A stretch of 64,000 nt of DNA from NCBI RefSeq assembly GCF_011742925.1, contig NZ_WAEL01000011.1:1-64000 (forward strand). The letters are read 5' to 3'. The notes below the pieces were generated by a model. The model worked only from the letters and a program-made list of their open reading frames with translations, was not told where the DNA came from and searched no databases. This document shows positions 44,921 to 54,673 of this stretch, one piece after another. Position 1 is the first letter of the stretch, and each line of letters begins with the position of its first letter. Origin of the DNA: Fibrivirga algicola. Its GTDB lineage: Bacteria; Bacteroidota; Bacteroidia; Cytophagales; Spirosomataceae. Position numbers and translations under genes: made by a program.

Positions 44921-45102
44921 AATGTGAGAACATAGCCCTCCACTTTTCACGTGGCAACTGACTATGTTCTCTTAACGACCAGCGAACGGCTATGTTTCAC
45001 CTGAATGGTGACAGGATCGCACTTAAGCATCCTGCCTCAGCAGACTCAATCTGTTGAATCGCTGTGCTGGGCTACGATAAATTAACGTGTGTTTCTGGCC
45101 AC

Positions 45103-46581
45103 TCATGAACGTTTGGTCCAGTAATAAACCGGCACCCCAATACCAGCGATTACCAAACCCATGCCTGTATTGAACCGGGTTTGCGGGTCGATCAGCAGGA
45201 TCAGGCAGATACCGATGCCGGCAATCATATACAGGGCGGGTACAAATGGGTAGCCAAACGCACGATAAGGCCGATCGGTGTTGGGTTCTTTGACCCGGAG
45301 TAAAAACAACCCACCAATCGTGACAATGTAGAACACCAGCGAAGCGAAGGTGCAGTAATCGAGCAGGTCGCCGTATTTGCCCGACAGGCAGAGCAGCGAC
45401 GCCCAGCCACACTGTAGCCAGAGCGCGGCCCCAGGCACCGAATTCTTATTTAGCTTACTGGCCGATTTCAGGAACAGACCATCGGTCGCCATGGCGTAAT
45501 ATAAGCGAGCTCCCGACAGTATCAGGCCGTTATTGCAGCCAAACGTTGAGACCATGATCAGTACAGCCATGATACCCACGGCTACATCGCCAAACACCAT
45601 TGAAGCGGCAGCGGTACCAATACGGTCAAATTCAGCAAACTGCATACCCCGGCCCACCACAGTAGCGGCATCAGGTATACCTTTAAGCGGCAAAACCGCC
45701 AAGTACGCAATGTTAGCCAGCGCATATATCGTGGTTACCAGCAAGGTGCCAAAGAAGAGGCTCAGCGGAATGTTACGGCTCGGATTCTTGATTTCGCCCG
45801 CAATGAAGGTGACGTTGTTCCAGGCATCAGCTGAGAACAGAGAACCAATCATGGATACGCCAAAGGCCAGCAACAGAGCTGTACCAACCAGTGGCGTGAT
45901 GCTAACGGCGTTGGTGACAGGATCAACGACCGTTTTAGTAGCCGTCCAGGCGTCCTGAAAATTGGCCGACAGCGAGCCGTTTGCCATACCAAATCCGATG
46001 CCCAGTAAGATCAATCCAAACAGGGCGACGAGTTTAGCCGAGGTGAAGACATTCTGGATCAACTTACCACTTTGTACCCCCCGGCTGTTTAGCCAGGTCA
46101 GCAGCACAATGCTGCCTATGGCAAAAAATTTCCCCAGCGAAAACGTCACCGGACCGATGGCAAACCAGGTGATTTCGGGGTTGAGAGCGGGCACAAACAC
46201 CGCAGTAAATTTGGTAAAGGCCACGGCGACTGCGGCGATGGTACCAGTTTGAATGACGGTGAAGACTGTCCAGCCATACACGAAACCCAGTAGCGGATTG
46301 TAAGCGCGCTGAATGTACACGTACTGCCCGCCGGCCTTGGGCATCATGCCAGCCAGTTCACCGTAGCTCAGGGCAGCAGCAACGGTCAGGATACCCGTCA
46401 TGATCCAGAGCATCATCAGCCAGCCGGGCGACCCCAGGTTGCGGGCCATGGAAGCCGTCACAATAAAAATACCTGACCCGATCATAGACCCCGACACAAT
46501 CAGGGTAGAGTCGAGCAGGCCGAGAGATCGATTGAAGTGAGCAGATGACGCGGTAGAATCTGTCGTTGTTGATGGTGTCAT
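45103..46581 (-). CDS. APC-family amino acid permease
   Basis: A 492-residue inner-membrane transporter with about 12 helices. The start at 46581 (MTPSTTTDSTASSAHFNRSLGLLDSTLIVSGSMIGSGIFIVTASMARNLG) contains the GSMIGSGIF substrate-binding loop. SYGELAGMMPKAGGQYVYIQRAYNPLLGFVYGW is the classic consensus amphipathic region. The closest families are the LAT/SteT-like exchangers; the amino acid carried is unknown. There is no adjacent catabolic gene. Confidence 0.9.
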   Translation of the reverse strand: MTPSTTTDSTASSAHFNRSLGLLDSTLIVSGSMIGSGIFIVTASMARNLGSPGWLMMLWIMTGILTVAAALSYGELAGMMPKAGGQYVYIQRAYNPLLGFVYGWTVFTVIQTGTIAAVAVAFTKFTAVFVPALNPEITWFAIGPVTFSLGKFFAIGSIVLLTWLNSRGVQSGKLIQNVFTSAKLVALFGLILLGIGFGMANGSLSANFQDAWTATKTVVDPVTNAVSITPLVGTALLLAFGVSMIGSLFSADAWNNVTFIAGEIKNPSRNIPLSLFFGTLLVTTIYALANIAYLAVLPLKGIPDAATVVGRGMQFAEFDRIGTAAASMVFGDVAVGIMAVLIMVSTFGCNNGLILSGARLYYAMATDGLFLKSASKLNKNSVPGAALWLQCGWASLLCLSGKYGDLLDYCTFASLVFYIVTIGGLFLLRVKEPNTDRPYRAFGYPFVPALYMIAGIGICLILLIDPQTRFNTGMGLVIAGIGVPVYYWTKRS

Positions 46582-46796
46582 AAATAGGCCAAACGGTCGA
46601 AAAAGGGTAGTATTCGTTTCTCTGTGGCAAGAACGACCAAACAAAACAGATTACAAAACAGCATAGACAGGGAATAAACTGGGACCGGACGAATCGGCCT
46701 CACCGAATCGCCAGGCAGGTCAGCCCCAAACCAGTCCCGATCGTATTGCGTACTGTATGGTGTAAACAAATTGCCCGACAGGCCCCTTACTAGTTT

Positions 46797-47402
46797 ATGC
46801 GTCATCTTCTACTTCTACTAAGCCTATTTGGCTTTTCTACTCGCTCCAATGCCCAGCAACCGACCGAAACGCATCACTACGCCATCGAGATAGCCGGGGC
46901 CCGCATTGGCACGATGACTGCCACGCGCCAGCAATTGACCAACAACGAAGTGGTGTACACCCAGATCAGCGACGTGAAGGTCAACTTTCTAGTCTATAAA
47001 CTGACAATCTATTACAAAGTGATTAGCCGCCTGAAAAACGGACAGCTGATGCTGGCTACGGTGGAAGCACATACCAATAAAGGCAATTACAGCTCACGTA
47101 CCGAATGGATGGGGAACCACTACGACATTGTTGCCAATCAATACAAATATGATCATAAATCAACGGAATCGCGGAAAATTGACTTTACCGTCTCGATGCT
47201 GTACTTTAGCGAACCAACTGGCCGTCAGCGGGTCTATGCCGAATACTTCGGCGACTACTTTACCCTGACGCCCAGCCCACGCCCAGGCTACCGGGCAAGA
47301 CTAGCCGACCGTGAAGACGAGTATGTCTACGAAAAAGGTCGATTAGTGCAGGTGATCAAAAAGAATGCACTGAAGAATTTTAACATTCGGCTGCTGGATT
47401 GA
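46797..47402 (+). CDS. DUF6134 family secreted protein
   Basis: A 201-residue protein with a signal peptide (MRHLLLLLSLFGFSTRSNAQ) followed by YAIEIAGARIGTMTATRQQ. The core YSSRTEWMGNHYDIVANQYKYDHKSTESRKIDFTVSMLYFSEPTG fits the DUF6134 family found in Bacteroidota (related to DUF3108). It is predicted to be a small periplasmic beta-barrel-like lipid- or envelope-associated protein; no function is established. It is a single gene, divergent from the permease. Confidence 0.78.
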   Translation: MRHLLLLLSLFGFSTRSNAQQPTETHHYAIEIAGARIGTMTATRQQLTNNEVVYTQISDVKVNFLVYKLTIYYKVISRLKNGQLMLATVEAHTNKGNYSSRTEWMGNHYDIVANQYKYDHKSTESRKIDFTVSMLYFSEPTGRQRVYAEYFGDYFTLTPSPRPGYRARLADREDEYVYEKGRLVQVIKKNALKNFNIRLLD

Positions 47403-47509
47403 GCCGAACGAGGAGCGCGATAGAGGAGAGTTAGCCACCAGCAGTACCCGTACCCGCCTAATGCAGGTACGTTGATTGGCAACCCAAACAGCCTCTGGGC
47501 GTTCCATAC

Positions 47510-48760
47510 ATGAAAATTCTCTTCCTCTCGCTTAGCCTCAGCTTAGCCGCTCATTTTCTAATACACGCGCAACCAGCCCCAACCGGTACCATACCCGCAA
47601 CTGACGACCTTCGTTTCTGTGGCGAAACCCTGCCCGGCTACCTGCCTCTCGTCGCGCAACGCTGGCAAAAAACAGTCGTCCGCCGGGCCCGCTACACCGA
47701 TGATTTACTGGAAATTCAACGAAAAGCAGCCGTTTTGTTCCCCATCATTGAGCCAATTCTGGAACAAAATGCTATTCCGAAAGACCTAAAATACCTCGCA
47801 CTGGTTGAAAGCGAGTTGAAGAACCGGGCACTATCCCGTAAGGGAGCCGCTGGCCTGTGGCAGTTGATGCCACAAACAGCCCGGAAGCTTGGCCTGTCTG
47901 TACGCCGACGTCATGACGAACGCTACGACGTACGAAAATCGACGCAGGCAGCCTGTCGCTATCTGTGGGAATTGTACCGGCAAACCGGTTCCTGGATGCT
48001 GGCCGCCTCGGCTTACAACTCCGGACCGACCTACATTGCTCAACTACAGAAGCGCAAGGCAGTAGATCATCCGCTGATGCTGCCGTTCGCCAAAGCAGAA
48101 ACACAACTGTATGTTTATCAGGCAATCGCCTACAAAGAGCTACTGACCCGTCCCGGAAACTACAGCGATTTGCTCAGCAGCAAGTCTATTCTGGCCTTAA
48201 CCCGGCGAACAGGCGTTGTATCACCGGCAGAACGGAAGGAACTGCTGGCCGTGATTGAAACGCCTCATCCTGAAACGGACAGCGAGAATGTACCCGAAGC
48301 GATGTCGGCCAGTTCGCTGGCAGATGCCGCCGTGGTCATTGCCGGTACTGGCACGTCAGAAACCGTGCGCATTACCGAGGTACGTCCAGTAACGTTGACC
48401 GAAACCAAAGCAACGCCCGTGTCACAGGCAGTATCACGCTTTTGGCCAGTGGTACAGACCCGCAGCCTGACGAACAATACCCTCAGCGAAGGACAGCTTT
48501 TCGTGTTTGAAGTCACCAGCCCGCAAACCGTCGACGACGTAACGCTGGCCGTGGGCGACATGGTGTATGCTCACGTGGAAGTGATTGATCAGGGGGCAAG
48601 GCGGGTTTACCTGCGGGCCGACCGGGTGATGTCGTCGCAAACCCGCGAAACACGCCCTCTGAGGCTGGTAGCTGTTGAAAAAGGCCATGTACCCGGAGTT
48701 CCGATGCCCGTGCGCGACGCCCTAGCCTCTGGTTGGCAACTGGCATGGGAGAAGCTCTGA
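47510..48760 (+). CDS. Lytic transglycosylase with TraM-like C-terminal segment
   Basis: A 416-residue exported murein hydrolase. The signal peptide ends LIHAQ. The SLT domain carries the catalytic Glu100 in LKYLALVESELKNRALSRKGAAGLWQLMPQTARKLGL and the GLWQLMP motif, followed by ACRYLWELYRQTGSWMLAASAYNSGP (MltD-like). Unlike MltD there are no LysM repeats. After a linker, the last 130 residues (LSEGQLFVFEVTSPQTVDDVTLAVGDMVYAHVEVIDQGARRVYLRADRV) look like a small beta domain. They resemble the C-terminus of conjugative-transposon TraM proteins in layout. That likeness is tentative; the SLT part is firm. Confidence 0.88.
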   Translation: MKILFLSLSLSLAAHFLIHAQPAPTGTIPATDDLRFCGETLPGYLPLVAQRWQKTVVRRARYTDDLLEIQRKAAVLFPIIEPILEQNAIPKDLKYLALVESELKNRALSRKGAAGLWQLMPQTARKLGLSVRRRHDERYDVRKSTQAACRYLWELYRQTGSWMLAASAYNSGPTYIAQLQKRKAVDHPLMLPFAKAETQLYVYQAIAYKELLTRPGNYSDLLSSKSILALTRRTGVVSPAERKELLAVIETPHPETDSENVPEAMSASSLADAAVVIAGTGTSETVRITEVRPVTLTETKATPVSQAVSRFWPVVQTRSLTNNTLSEGQLFVFEVTSPQTVDDVTLAVGDMVYAHVEVIDQGARRVYLRADRVMSSQTRETRPLRLVAVEKGHVPGVPMPVRDALASGWQLAWEKL

Positions 48761-48928
48761 TCAGTGCTGATACGTAAAGAGAAACGCCTGACCATACCAC
48801 TGACTGGGTACGTTGGTTGCAACATCATATACCTAATCAGTTGCCTGGTCAAGCGTGTTTTCGGGCGGATATAGGCGTAGATATTCGCCGAAGCGACTAC
48901 ATTTACCCAACCAAAATCGGCCCAATCA

Positions 48929-50467
48929 ATGACCAAACGTTGGCTTGCCTCCCTCCTGCTACTTCCATTGGGCGTAGCCTTCGCTCAACCGGCACAACCT
49001 TCTTTCGTAACCGATAGCCTCGACAGCTACATCCGCCGCGGTATGGCCGACTGGCAAATTCCGGGACTGGCCATCTCGATCGTCAAGGACGGGAAAGTAA
49101 TTGTCTCGAAAGGCTACGGTGTGCGTGAGTTTGGTCGTCCCGAACCCGTCGACGAGAACACGTTATTTCTGATTGCCTCGAACTCCAAGCTGTTTACGGG
49201 TACCGCCATCGCCAATCTCGATGCGCAAAAGAAACTCTCGCTCGATGATAAAGTGACGAAATACATGCCCGACTTTGCCTTGTACGACCCCTCGTCGACC
49301 CAGCTGGTTACGGTGCGCGATCTGCTGTCGCATCGGTTGGGAACAAAGACATTTCAGGGCGACTTTTCGTTTTGGGACACCAACGTACCCAGGGCCGAGA
49401 TTATCCGCCGGATGCGGCTGCTGAAGCCACCGGGGCAGTTCAGGCAGGACTTCGGTTACTGTAATTCAGGTTTTCTGACGGCCGGTGAGCTTATTCCGAA
49501 AGTAACCGGGCAAAGCTGGGAACAGTATGTAGAACAGGCTATTGTACGGCCGTTGGGCATGACCAATACGTATATGCTTACGGCCGACGCTGCCAACCGC
49601 CCCAATATTGCCCGTCCACATACAACCAATTTTGCTACGGCAGATCAGTCGAAACCCCTTCGTATTCCCTACGACCGGGTTGATAATCTGGCGCCGGCCG
49701 GAAGTATGATTTCGTGCGTAAAAGACCTGAGCCGCTGGCTAATGATGCAGCTCGACAGCGGCCGGTTGGGGGGCAAACAGATTTTACCGTGGGCAGTGGT
49801 GCGGCAAACGCGCGGGGCAAATACCCTGATCAGCAGCCGCAAGTCAAGTACACTACCGATTCACTTTCAAGCGTACGGACTGGGTGTATTTATGGCCGAC
49901 TATGCCGGTCGGCAGCTGTACTGGCATACCGGCGGTGCGTTTGGTTTCGTAACCAATACCTGCTTTGTCCCCGAAGAAAAGCTGGCGATTACAATTTTGA
50001 CCAACAACGATAATCAGAACTTCTTTGAAGCCCTGCGCTATCAACTGCTCGACGCTTATCTGGGCGTACCCTATACCAACCGCAGCCAATTTTACCTGAA
50101 ACAGGCACGAGCAGAAACCGCAACGCAGCAAAAAGAGCTTGCCGAGATGCAGGCCCGTGTGTTGAAGCGCAACAAACCCGCGCTCCCACTAGCCGCCTAC
50201 GCAGGTACGTACCAGAACGAGCTTTACGGTACCATCACGATCATGCCCAGTGAGACAGGGATGCAGATGACCTTCCAGCACCATCCTGACCTGACGGCTC
50301 AGCTCGATTATATGGACGGCAACACGTTTCGGTTGGCCTACTCAAATCGATCGTTCGGCGTGTTTCCACTTACCTTCGCCGTTGCTAATGGCAAAGCAAC
50401 CGGCCTCAACCTGAAAGCCAGTGACTTCGTTGAGTACGACGCCTATCCGTTTACCAAAATCAGGTAA
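48929..50467 (+). CDS. Serine hydrolase, beta-lactamase class C/DD-peptidase family
   Basis: A 512-residue secreted protein with signal MTKRWLASLLLLPLGVAFAQ. The penicillin-binding-protein-like domain has the SxxK motif S84-N-S-K87 (LIASNSKLFTG), the YxN equivalent in FGYCNSGF, and HTGG near residue 330. The C-terminal 120 residues (LAAYAGTYQNELYGTITIMPSETGMQMTFQHHP) look like the DUF3471-type lipocalin-like domain often fused to these enzymes. It is more likely a D-amino-acid esterase or peptidase than a true beta-lactamase. It is followed 16 bases later by the DinB gene. Confidence 0.9.
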   Translation: MTKRWLASLLLLPLGVAFAQPAQPSFVTDSLDSYIRRGMADWQIPGLAISIVKDGKVIVSKGYGVREFGRPEPVDENTLFLIASNSKLFTGTAIANLDAQKKLSLDDKVTKYMPDFALYDPSSTQLVTVRDLLSHRLGTKTFQGDFSFWDTNVPRAEIIRRMRLLKPPGQFRQDFGYCNSGFLTAGELIPKVTGQSWEQYVEQAIVRPLGMTNTYMLTADAANRPNIARPHTTNFATADQSKPLRIPYDRVDNLAPAGSMISCVKDLSRWLMMQLDSGRLGGKQILPWAVVRQTRGANTLISSRKSSTLPIHFQAYGLGVFMADYAGRQLYWHTGGAFGFVTNTCFVPEEKLAITILTNNDNQNFFEALRYQLLDAYLGVPYTNRSQFYLKQARAETATQQKELAEMQARVLKRNKPALPLAAYAGTYQNELYGTITIMPSETGMQMTFQHHPDLTAQLDYMDGNTFRLAYSNRSFGVFPLTFAVANGKATGLNLKASDFVEYDAYPFTKIR

Positions 50468-50483
50468 TGCCAACAACCAGACC

Positions 50484-51017
50484 ATGATTAGTCGCCCAAC
50501 CGCCACCGAATATTCGCCCTATGCCAATACCTACGTGCAACTTGTTCCGGACGGGCAGGACCCGATTGAGCAGCTTCGCGCACAGTCTGCCGAAGTAAAG
50601 TTATTGCTGGCAGGGCTCACCGATGAGCAGGCCCTGTTTCGGTATGCCATCGGGAAATGGAGTATCAAGGAATCTCTGCTGCACATGATCGATACCGAGC
50701 GGATTTTTGCGTACCGGGCCTTACGCATCAGCCGCGGCGATCAGACACCCCTGCCCGGTTTCGAGCAGGACGATTACGTACCCAACTCATATGCTGACGC
50801 CCGCACGCTGGCCGACTTGCTGCACGAGTATGACACCGTACGAGCCGCTACTCTGAGCCTGCTGGATTCATTCACCGCCGCTACCTACGAGCGTACTGGC
50901 GTAGCCAGCGGCCATGCCCTTAGTGTTCGGGCACTGGCGCATATCATTCCCGGCCATGAAGCACATCATATACGCCTTTTCCGCGAGCGCTACCTGCCTA
51001 GTTTAACTACCACCTAA
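50484..51017 (+). CDS. DinB-family metal-dependent protein
   Basis: A 177-residue four-helix-bundle protein of the DinB/YfiT type. The ATG at 50484 (MISRPTATEYSPYANTYVQLVP) avoids overlapping the preceding gene. Histidine ligands appear in WSIKESLLHMIDTERIFAYRALRISRGD and in the C-terminal GHEAHHIRLFRERYL, giving the usual three-His metal site. Family members are often thiol-transferase-like or of unknown function. The short spacing to the serine hydrolase suggests one transcript. Confidence 0.9.
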   Translation: MISRPTATEYSPYANTYVQLVPDGQDPIEQLRAQSAEVKLLLAGLTDEQALFRYAIGKWSIKESLLHMIDTERIFAYRALRISRGDQTPLPGFEQDDYVPNSYADARTLADLLHEYDTVRAATLSLLDSFTAATYERTGVASGHALSVRALAHIIPGHEAHHIRLFRERYLPSLTTT

Positions 51018-51160
51018 AGGCTGAATCAAAAGTCATCACGCACTACGAACTTTAGTCGGGAACGCCTAGCCCATAAGCGAATGCTCATCGAATGGCATAC
51101 AGTCCGTGGTACGTGATGATTCCTGGCAAAAAGTGCGCTCATTACCTGTTGGGTAGCGGC

Positions 51161-51679
51161 CTACCTTGGCTCGTCGCCGAGTTTTTCGTTGCGACCCGAC
51201 GAATCTGGCTGACCGGTAATTGCTCCTTTAGCCATTTCAAAAAGCGTCATCATTTTACCACCGGGCCGGTCCCAGTATTCACCGGCATGTGCTGTAACCT
51301 TGATGAGGCAAATGCGCGGGTCATCCTTCCCGTTTGGGAACCACGTCTTCAGAAAATCGTCCCACAGGCGGTCAATCTGGGCTTTGTCTTTTACTACCGA
51401 AGCCCGACCCGATAGCGAAACGTACGTTTCAGGACCAGGATCAGCGAAGCCAAGTGCTACGCGATCGTTTTGCTGTATCTCGCGCACTTTGTTCGTATCG
51501 TCGTACGAAAAGAACCACATCGTTCCGTCGGGGTCCATCTCATGGGTCGACATGGGGCGGGTGTGAAAATCACCGTCGGCCTCTTGCGTAGTCATCATGG
51601 TAATGCGAATATCCTTGATTTTTTCGCGGAGCAGATCCAGTTCGCGGGCCTGTAGATTGGGGCTGGTTTGGGTTGTCAT
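51161..51679 (-). CDS. Pyridoxamine 5'-phosphate oxidase-fold protein (general stress family)
   Basis: A 172-residue split-barrel flavin-binding protein. REKIKDIRITMMTTQEADGDFHTRPMSTHEMDPDGTMWFFSYDDTNKVREIQQNDRVALGFADPGPETYVSLSGRASVV is the canonical FMN-binding half. WFPNGKDDPRICLIKVTAHAGEYWDRPGGKMMTLFEMAKGAITG follows the general-stress-protein-26 pattern. It probably binds FMN or a related flavin rather than making PLP. It is a single gene, divergent from the glycosyltransferase operon. Confidence 0.9.
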   Translation of the reverse strand: MTTQTSPNLQARELDLLREKIKDIRITMMTTQEADGDFHTRPMSTHEMDPDGTMWFFSYDDTNKVREIQQNDRVALGFADPGPETYVSLSGRASVVKDKAQIDRLWDDFLKTWFPNGKDDPRICLIKVTAHAGEYWDRPGGKMMTLFEMAKGAITGQPDSSGRNEKLGDEPR

Positions 51680-51746
51680 CTGGTTGATTGTTCGTTTACA
51701 CTACCAAAACAGTAGACATATAAATCAGGCTTCATTCATCTATCTA

Positions 51747-52910
51747 ATGGGTCAACTACCAATACAGCCTTATCTTGTCGGCATGATTTGGGTTCTCTGG
51801 TTGCTGGCTATCGCCTATGCTCTATTGACAGGTATGCTGTTGCGCGCCTGGCGAAGCCTACCTGATTCAACCGGGCACAAGCCGCCATTGCAGACCGGGC
51901 CGGGCATAACTGTCATCATTCCGGTCCGAAACGAAGCGGCCAACCTACCCCGGTTATTAGCCGACCTTACTAAGCAATCGTACCGTAGCTTCTCGGTTAT
52001 TATTGCCGACGATGCCTCTACCGACTCAACGGCAGCACTGGCCCAGGCCTATATCGAACAGGCCGGCTACCCACTATCGGTGTTCACGCTGGCCGATGAC
52101 CCTACGGTAGCCTCGCCCAAGAAACGGGCCATTGCACAGAGCATTGCCCGCACCACCAGTGAACTGATTGTGACCACCGATGGCGATTGTCGGGTAGGGC
52201 CGCACTGGCTTAGTTCGTTGGCCGCCTGTTATGCTCAAACCGGAGCGCGGCTCATTAGCGGTCCGGTTACGTTTACAACCAATACCACCGTTTTTGGCTC
52301 CTTACAAACGGTAGAATTTGCCTCCCTCATTGGAGCGGGAGCGGCTACCCTGGCTATGGGAAAACCAACGATGTGTAACGGAGCAAACCTGTGCTACCAA
52401 AAGGCGGCCTTCGAGGCGGTCAACGGCTTTGCAGGGGTCGATCACGTGGCGTCGGGCGACGATGAGCTACTGATGCATAAGATCGCCGAACTGTATCCTT
52501 CGGGCGTTTATTTTCTCAAAAATCAGGATGCCATTGTAGAAACTGCTGCGCACAGTTCGCTGGGTACGTTCTACCACCAACGCAAACGGTGGGCCGGAAA
52601 ATGGCGGGCTTACTCGTCGATTTTTCCCAGTCTGCTGGCCGTATTCGTGTTTCTGAGCAACATGACACCCGTTTTGGCCGTTGGTTTTTGGCTGGCTGGT
52701 ACACTCCCGGGCCATGCGACGTTGGGAATTGTGTTACTGAAATTGTTACCCGAATTCCTTTATTTGCAAACTGTACTTACCTTTTTGCGCAAACGAAACG
52801 CAATCCGCTGGATTCCGCTGACGCAACTCATCTACCCATTCTACGTGCTCTTTTTTGGACTGGCCGCCCAGAAGCCCGGCATTGTCTGGAAAGGGAGAAA
52901 GTTAACCTGA
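51747..52910 (+). CDS. Family 2 glycosyltransferase, membrane-bound (A)
   Basis: A 387-residue processive-type GT2 enzyme. The ATG at 51747 (MGQLPIQPYLVGMIWVLWLLAIAYALL) starts with a membrane helix; the earlier frame has no support. The GT-A core shows TVIIPVRNEAANLPRLLADL, IIADDASTDSTAALA (DxD-like) and LIVTTDGDCRVGPHWL. GDDELLMHKI follows, and HQRKRWAGKWRAY (Q/RxxRW) is the acceptor motif of chitin/hyaluronan/poly-GlcNAc synthase-like enzymes. Three C-terminal helices complete it. It is the first gene of a three-gene operon with a polysaccharide deacetylase and a second GT2. Confidence 0.92.
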   Translation: MGQLPIQPYLVGMIWVLWLLAIAYALLTGMLLRAWRSLPDSTGHKPPLQTGPGITVIIPVRNEAANLPRLLADLTKQSYRSFSVIIADDASTDSTAALAQAYIEQAGYPLSVFTLADDPTVASPKKRAIAQSIARTTSELIVTTDGDCRVGPHWLSSLAACYAQTGARLISGPVTFTTNTTVFGSLQTVEFASLIGAGAATLAMGKPTMCNGANLCYQKAAFEAVNGFAGVDHVASGDDELLMHKIAELYPSGVYFLKNQDAIVETAAHSSLGTFYHQRKRWAGKWRAYSSIFPSLLAVFVFLSNMTPVLAVGFWLAGTLPGHATLGIVLLKLLPEFLYLQTVLTFLRKRNAIRWIPLTQLIYPFYVLFFGLAAQKPGIVWKGRKLT

Positions 52911-53007
52911 TTGCCAACCGTTCCGAGCCAGCCACTACGCGCGGCACACGGTGTTGGTGGATTCCAGCAACCAAGTGACCATTAAAAACCGATAACAGAC
53001 CATTCCC

Positions 53008-53655
53008 TTGTCGTTTTTCCTGCATAAATCGAACTTCCTGTTCCGAACCGTCTATCCCAATTTTCTGTGGCGGCTGAGCGACGAGCAGACCGATGAACCA
53101 ACCATCTACCTGACCTTCGACGACGGTCCCATTCCCGGCGTAACCGAGTTTGTGCTCGACCAACTGGACCAATACGAGGCGCAGGCCACGTTTTTCTGCA
53201 TTGGCGACAACGTAAGCAAGCACCGGGACATGTTTTACAAGGTGATTGAAGCGGGCCACGCAATTGGCAATCACACATTTAATCACCTAAACGGCTGGAA
53301 AACCCACGATGAGGTGTACTGGGCCAATATTCGTAAATGCCAGCGCCAGATGAGCATTCCGACTAACTTGTTCCGCCCGCCTTACGGTCGGATCAAAAAA
53401 AGCCAGGCGATCGGTCTGGAACCCGACTTTTCGGTGGTGATGTGGGATGTGCTGACCGGCGACTTCGACCAGTCGCTGACGCCCGAAACGGTACTGCAAA
53501 AAAGCATTCACTACACTGAGCCCGGCTCTATCGTCGTTTTCCACGACAGCCTGAAAGCGTGGCCCAACCTTCGCTACGCCCTTCCCCGCTACCTGGCTCA
53601 TTTCACGGCACTAGGTTACCAATTCAGGGCCGTACCGCAACCGGCATATGCCTGA
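53008..53655 (+). CDS. Polysaccharide deacetylase (NodB homology), TTG start
   Basis: A 215-residue carbohydrate esterase 4 protein without a signal peptide. The motifs IYLTFDDGP (catalytic and metal Asp), HAIGNHTFNH (HxxxH metal ligands), FRPPYGR and DVLTGDFDQS are all visible, and VVFHDS supplies the last His. The start is taken as TTG at 53008, because the residues (M)SFFLHKSNFLFRTVYPNFLWRL match the conserved N-terminus of relatives and no ATG is near. The last 8 bases overlap the second GT2. It should remove acetyl groups from a GlcNAc-containing polymer or lipid made by the flanking transferases. Confidence 0.9.
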   Translation: MSFFLHKSNFLFRTVYPNFLWRLSDEQTDEPTIYLTFDDGPIPGVTEFVLDQLDQYEAQATFFCIGDNVSKHRDMFYKVIEAGHAIGNHTFNHLNGWKTHDEVYWANIRKCQRQMSIPTNLFRPPYGRIKKSQAIGLEPDFSVVMWDVLTGDFDQSLTPETVLQKSIHYTEPGSIVVFHDSLKAWPNLRYALPRYLAHFTALGYQFRAVPQPAYA

Positions 53656-54673
53656 GTTGCCTTACATATCGGTGCTGGTGGCCGCCCGCAACGAAGAAGC
53701 CACGATCAGGGAGTGCCTGACGGCTCTAGCCGATGTTGTGTATCCGGCCAATCGTTACGAAGTGCTCGTCGGCAATGACGGCTCTACGGACAACACGGCG
53801 CGCATTGTGCAGGAGTTTATCGTCAACAAACCGCTGTTCAGGTTGATCGATATCATTGATGGCCCTAGTACTGCTGCCACGCCAGCATCCGGCGTAGCTA
53901 CGCCCCTCAACGGCAAAGCAAACGTGCTGGCTCAACTGGCGCAGGTAGCCCAGGGCGATTTCCTCTTCATTACCGATGCCGACGTACGCGTTCCGGCTAC
54001 CTGGCTCACGGGTATGCTGGCCGGGTTTGGGTCTGCCACTGGTGTCGTTACCGGCACCACACTGGTGGCTGGTTCAGGAATATGGGCCCGCTTACAGGCG
54101 AGTGACTGGTTACTGGCGTTCGGACTAATTCAGTTGGGAACGCGCCTCGGACTCCCACTGACGGGTTCGGGCAACAACATGGCTGTTCGTCGACAGGCGT
54201 ATGAGGCAGTGGGCGGCTTTGCGGGCCTCCCTTTCTCGGTGGTTGAAGATTACACGCTGTTTCAGGCCATTGTAACCAAAGGGTATGGCTATGCTCATTG
54301 CCTGACTACCGACGTGCTGGCCGAAACGGCCCCGGCACCAACGGTAGCCACGTACCTGCAACAACGAAAACGCTGGATGCGCGGGGCTTTTTCGCTACCC
54401 CTGCCCCTGTTGGGTGGTGTGCTTTGTCAATACCTGCTCGTTCCAATCCTGTTGATCGTCTGTCTTTTTTCACCGCTCGCTGCCTGTCTGATCTATCTGG
54501 CAAAATGGCTGTTTCAGAACCTGATCTTCGCCTGGGTGCTACACCGTACCAGGCAAGGACACCGCTGGCTCGACGCGCTGCTGTACGAACCGTACCAGAT
54601 TGTATTTGGTGCAGTATCAATGGTTTATTACTTCCTTCCGATACCTATCCGCTGGAAAGGACGTACCTATTAA
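53648..54673 (+). CDS. Family 2 glycosyltransferase, membrane-bound (B)
   Basis: A 341-residue GT2 with ISVLVAARNEEATIRECLTAL, VLVGNDGSTDNTARIV, FLFITDADVRVPATWL (DxD) and TYLQQRKRWMRGAF (QxxRW). Hydrophobic segments after residue 250 anchor it in the inner membrane. Its start overlaps the stop of the deacetylase, so translation is coupled. Sequence similarity to transferase A (same motifs, similar tail) suggests a duplicated pair. Confidence 0.92.
   Translation: MPELPYISVLVAARNEEATIRECLTALADVVYPANRYEVLVGNDGSTDNTARIVQEFIVNKPLFRLIDIIDGPSTAATPASGVATPLNGKANVLAQLAQVAQGDFLFITDADVRVPATWLTGMLAGFGSATGVVTGTTLVAGSGIWARLQASDWLLAFGLIQLGTRLGLPLTGSGNNMAVRRQAYEAVGGFAGLPFSVVEDYTLFQAIVTKGYGYAHCLTTDVLAETAPAPTVATYLQQRKRWMRGAFSLPLPLLGGVLCQYLLVPILLIVCLFSPLAACLIYLAKWLFQNLIFAWVLHRTRQGHRWLDALLYEPYQIVFGAVSMVYYFLPIPIRWKGRTY

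Noticed and set aside
48929-50467. Beta-lactamase resistance gene
   Set aside because: Class C-like fold but with a lipocalin-like tail typical of peptidase/esterase relatives and no ampR neighbour.
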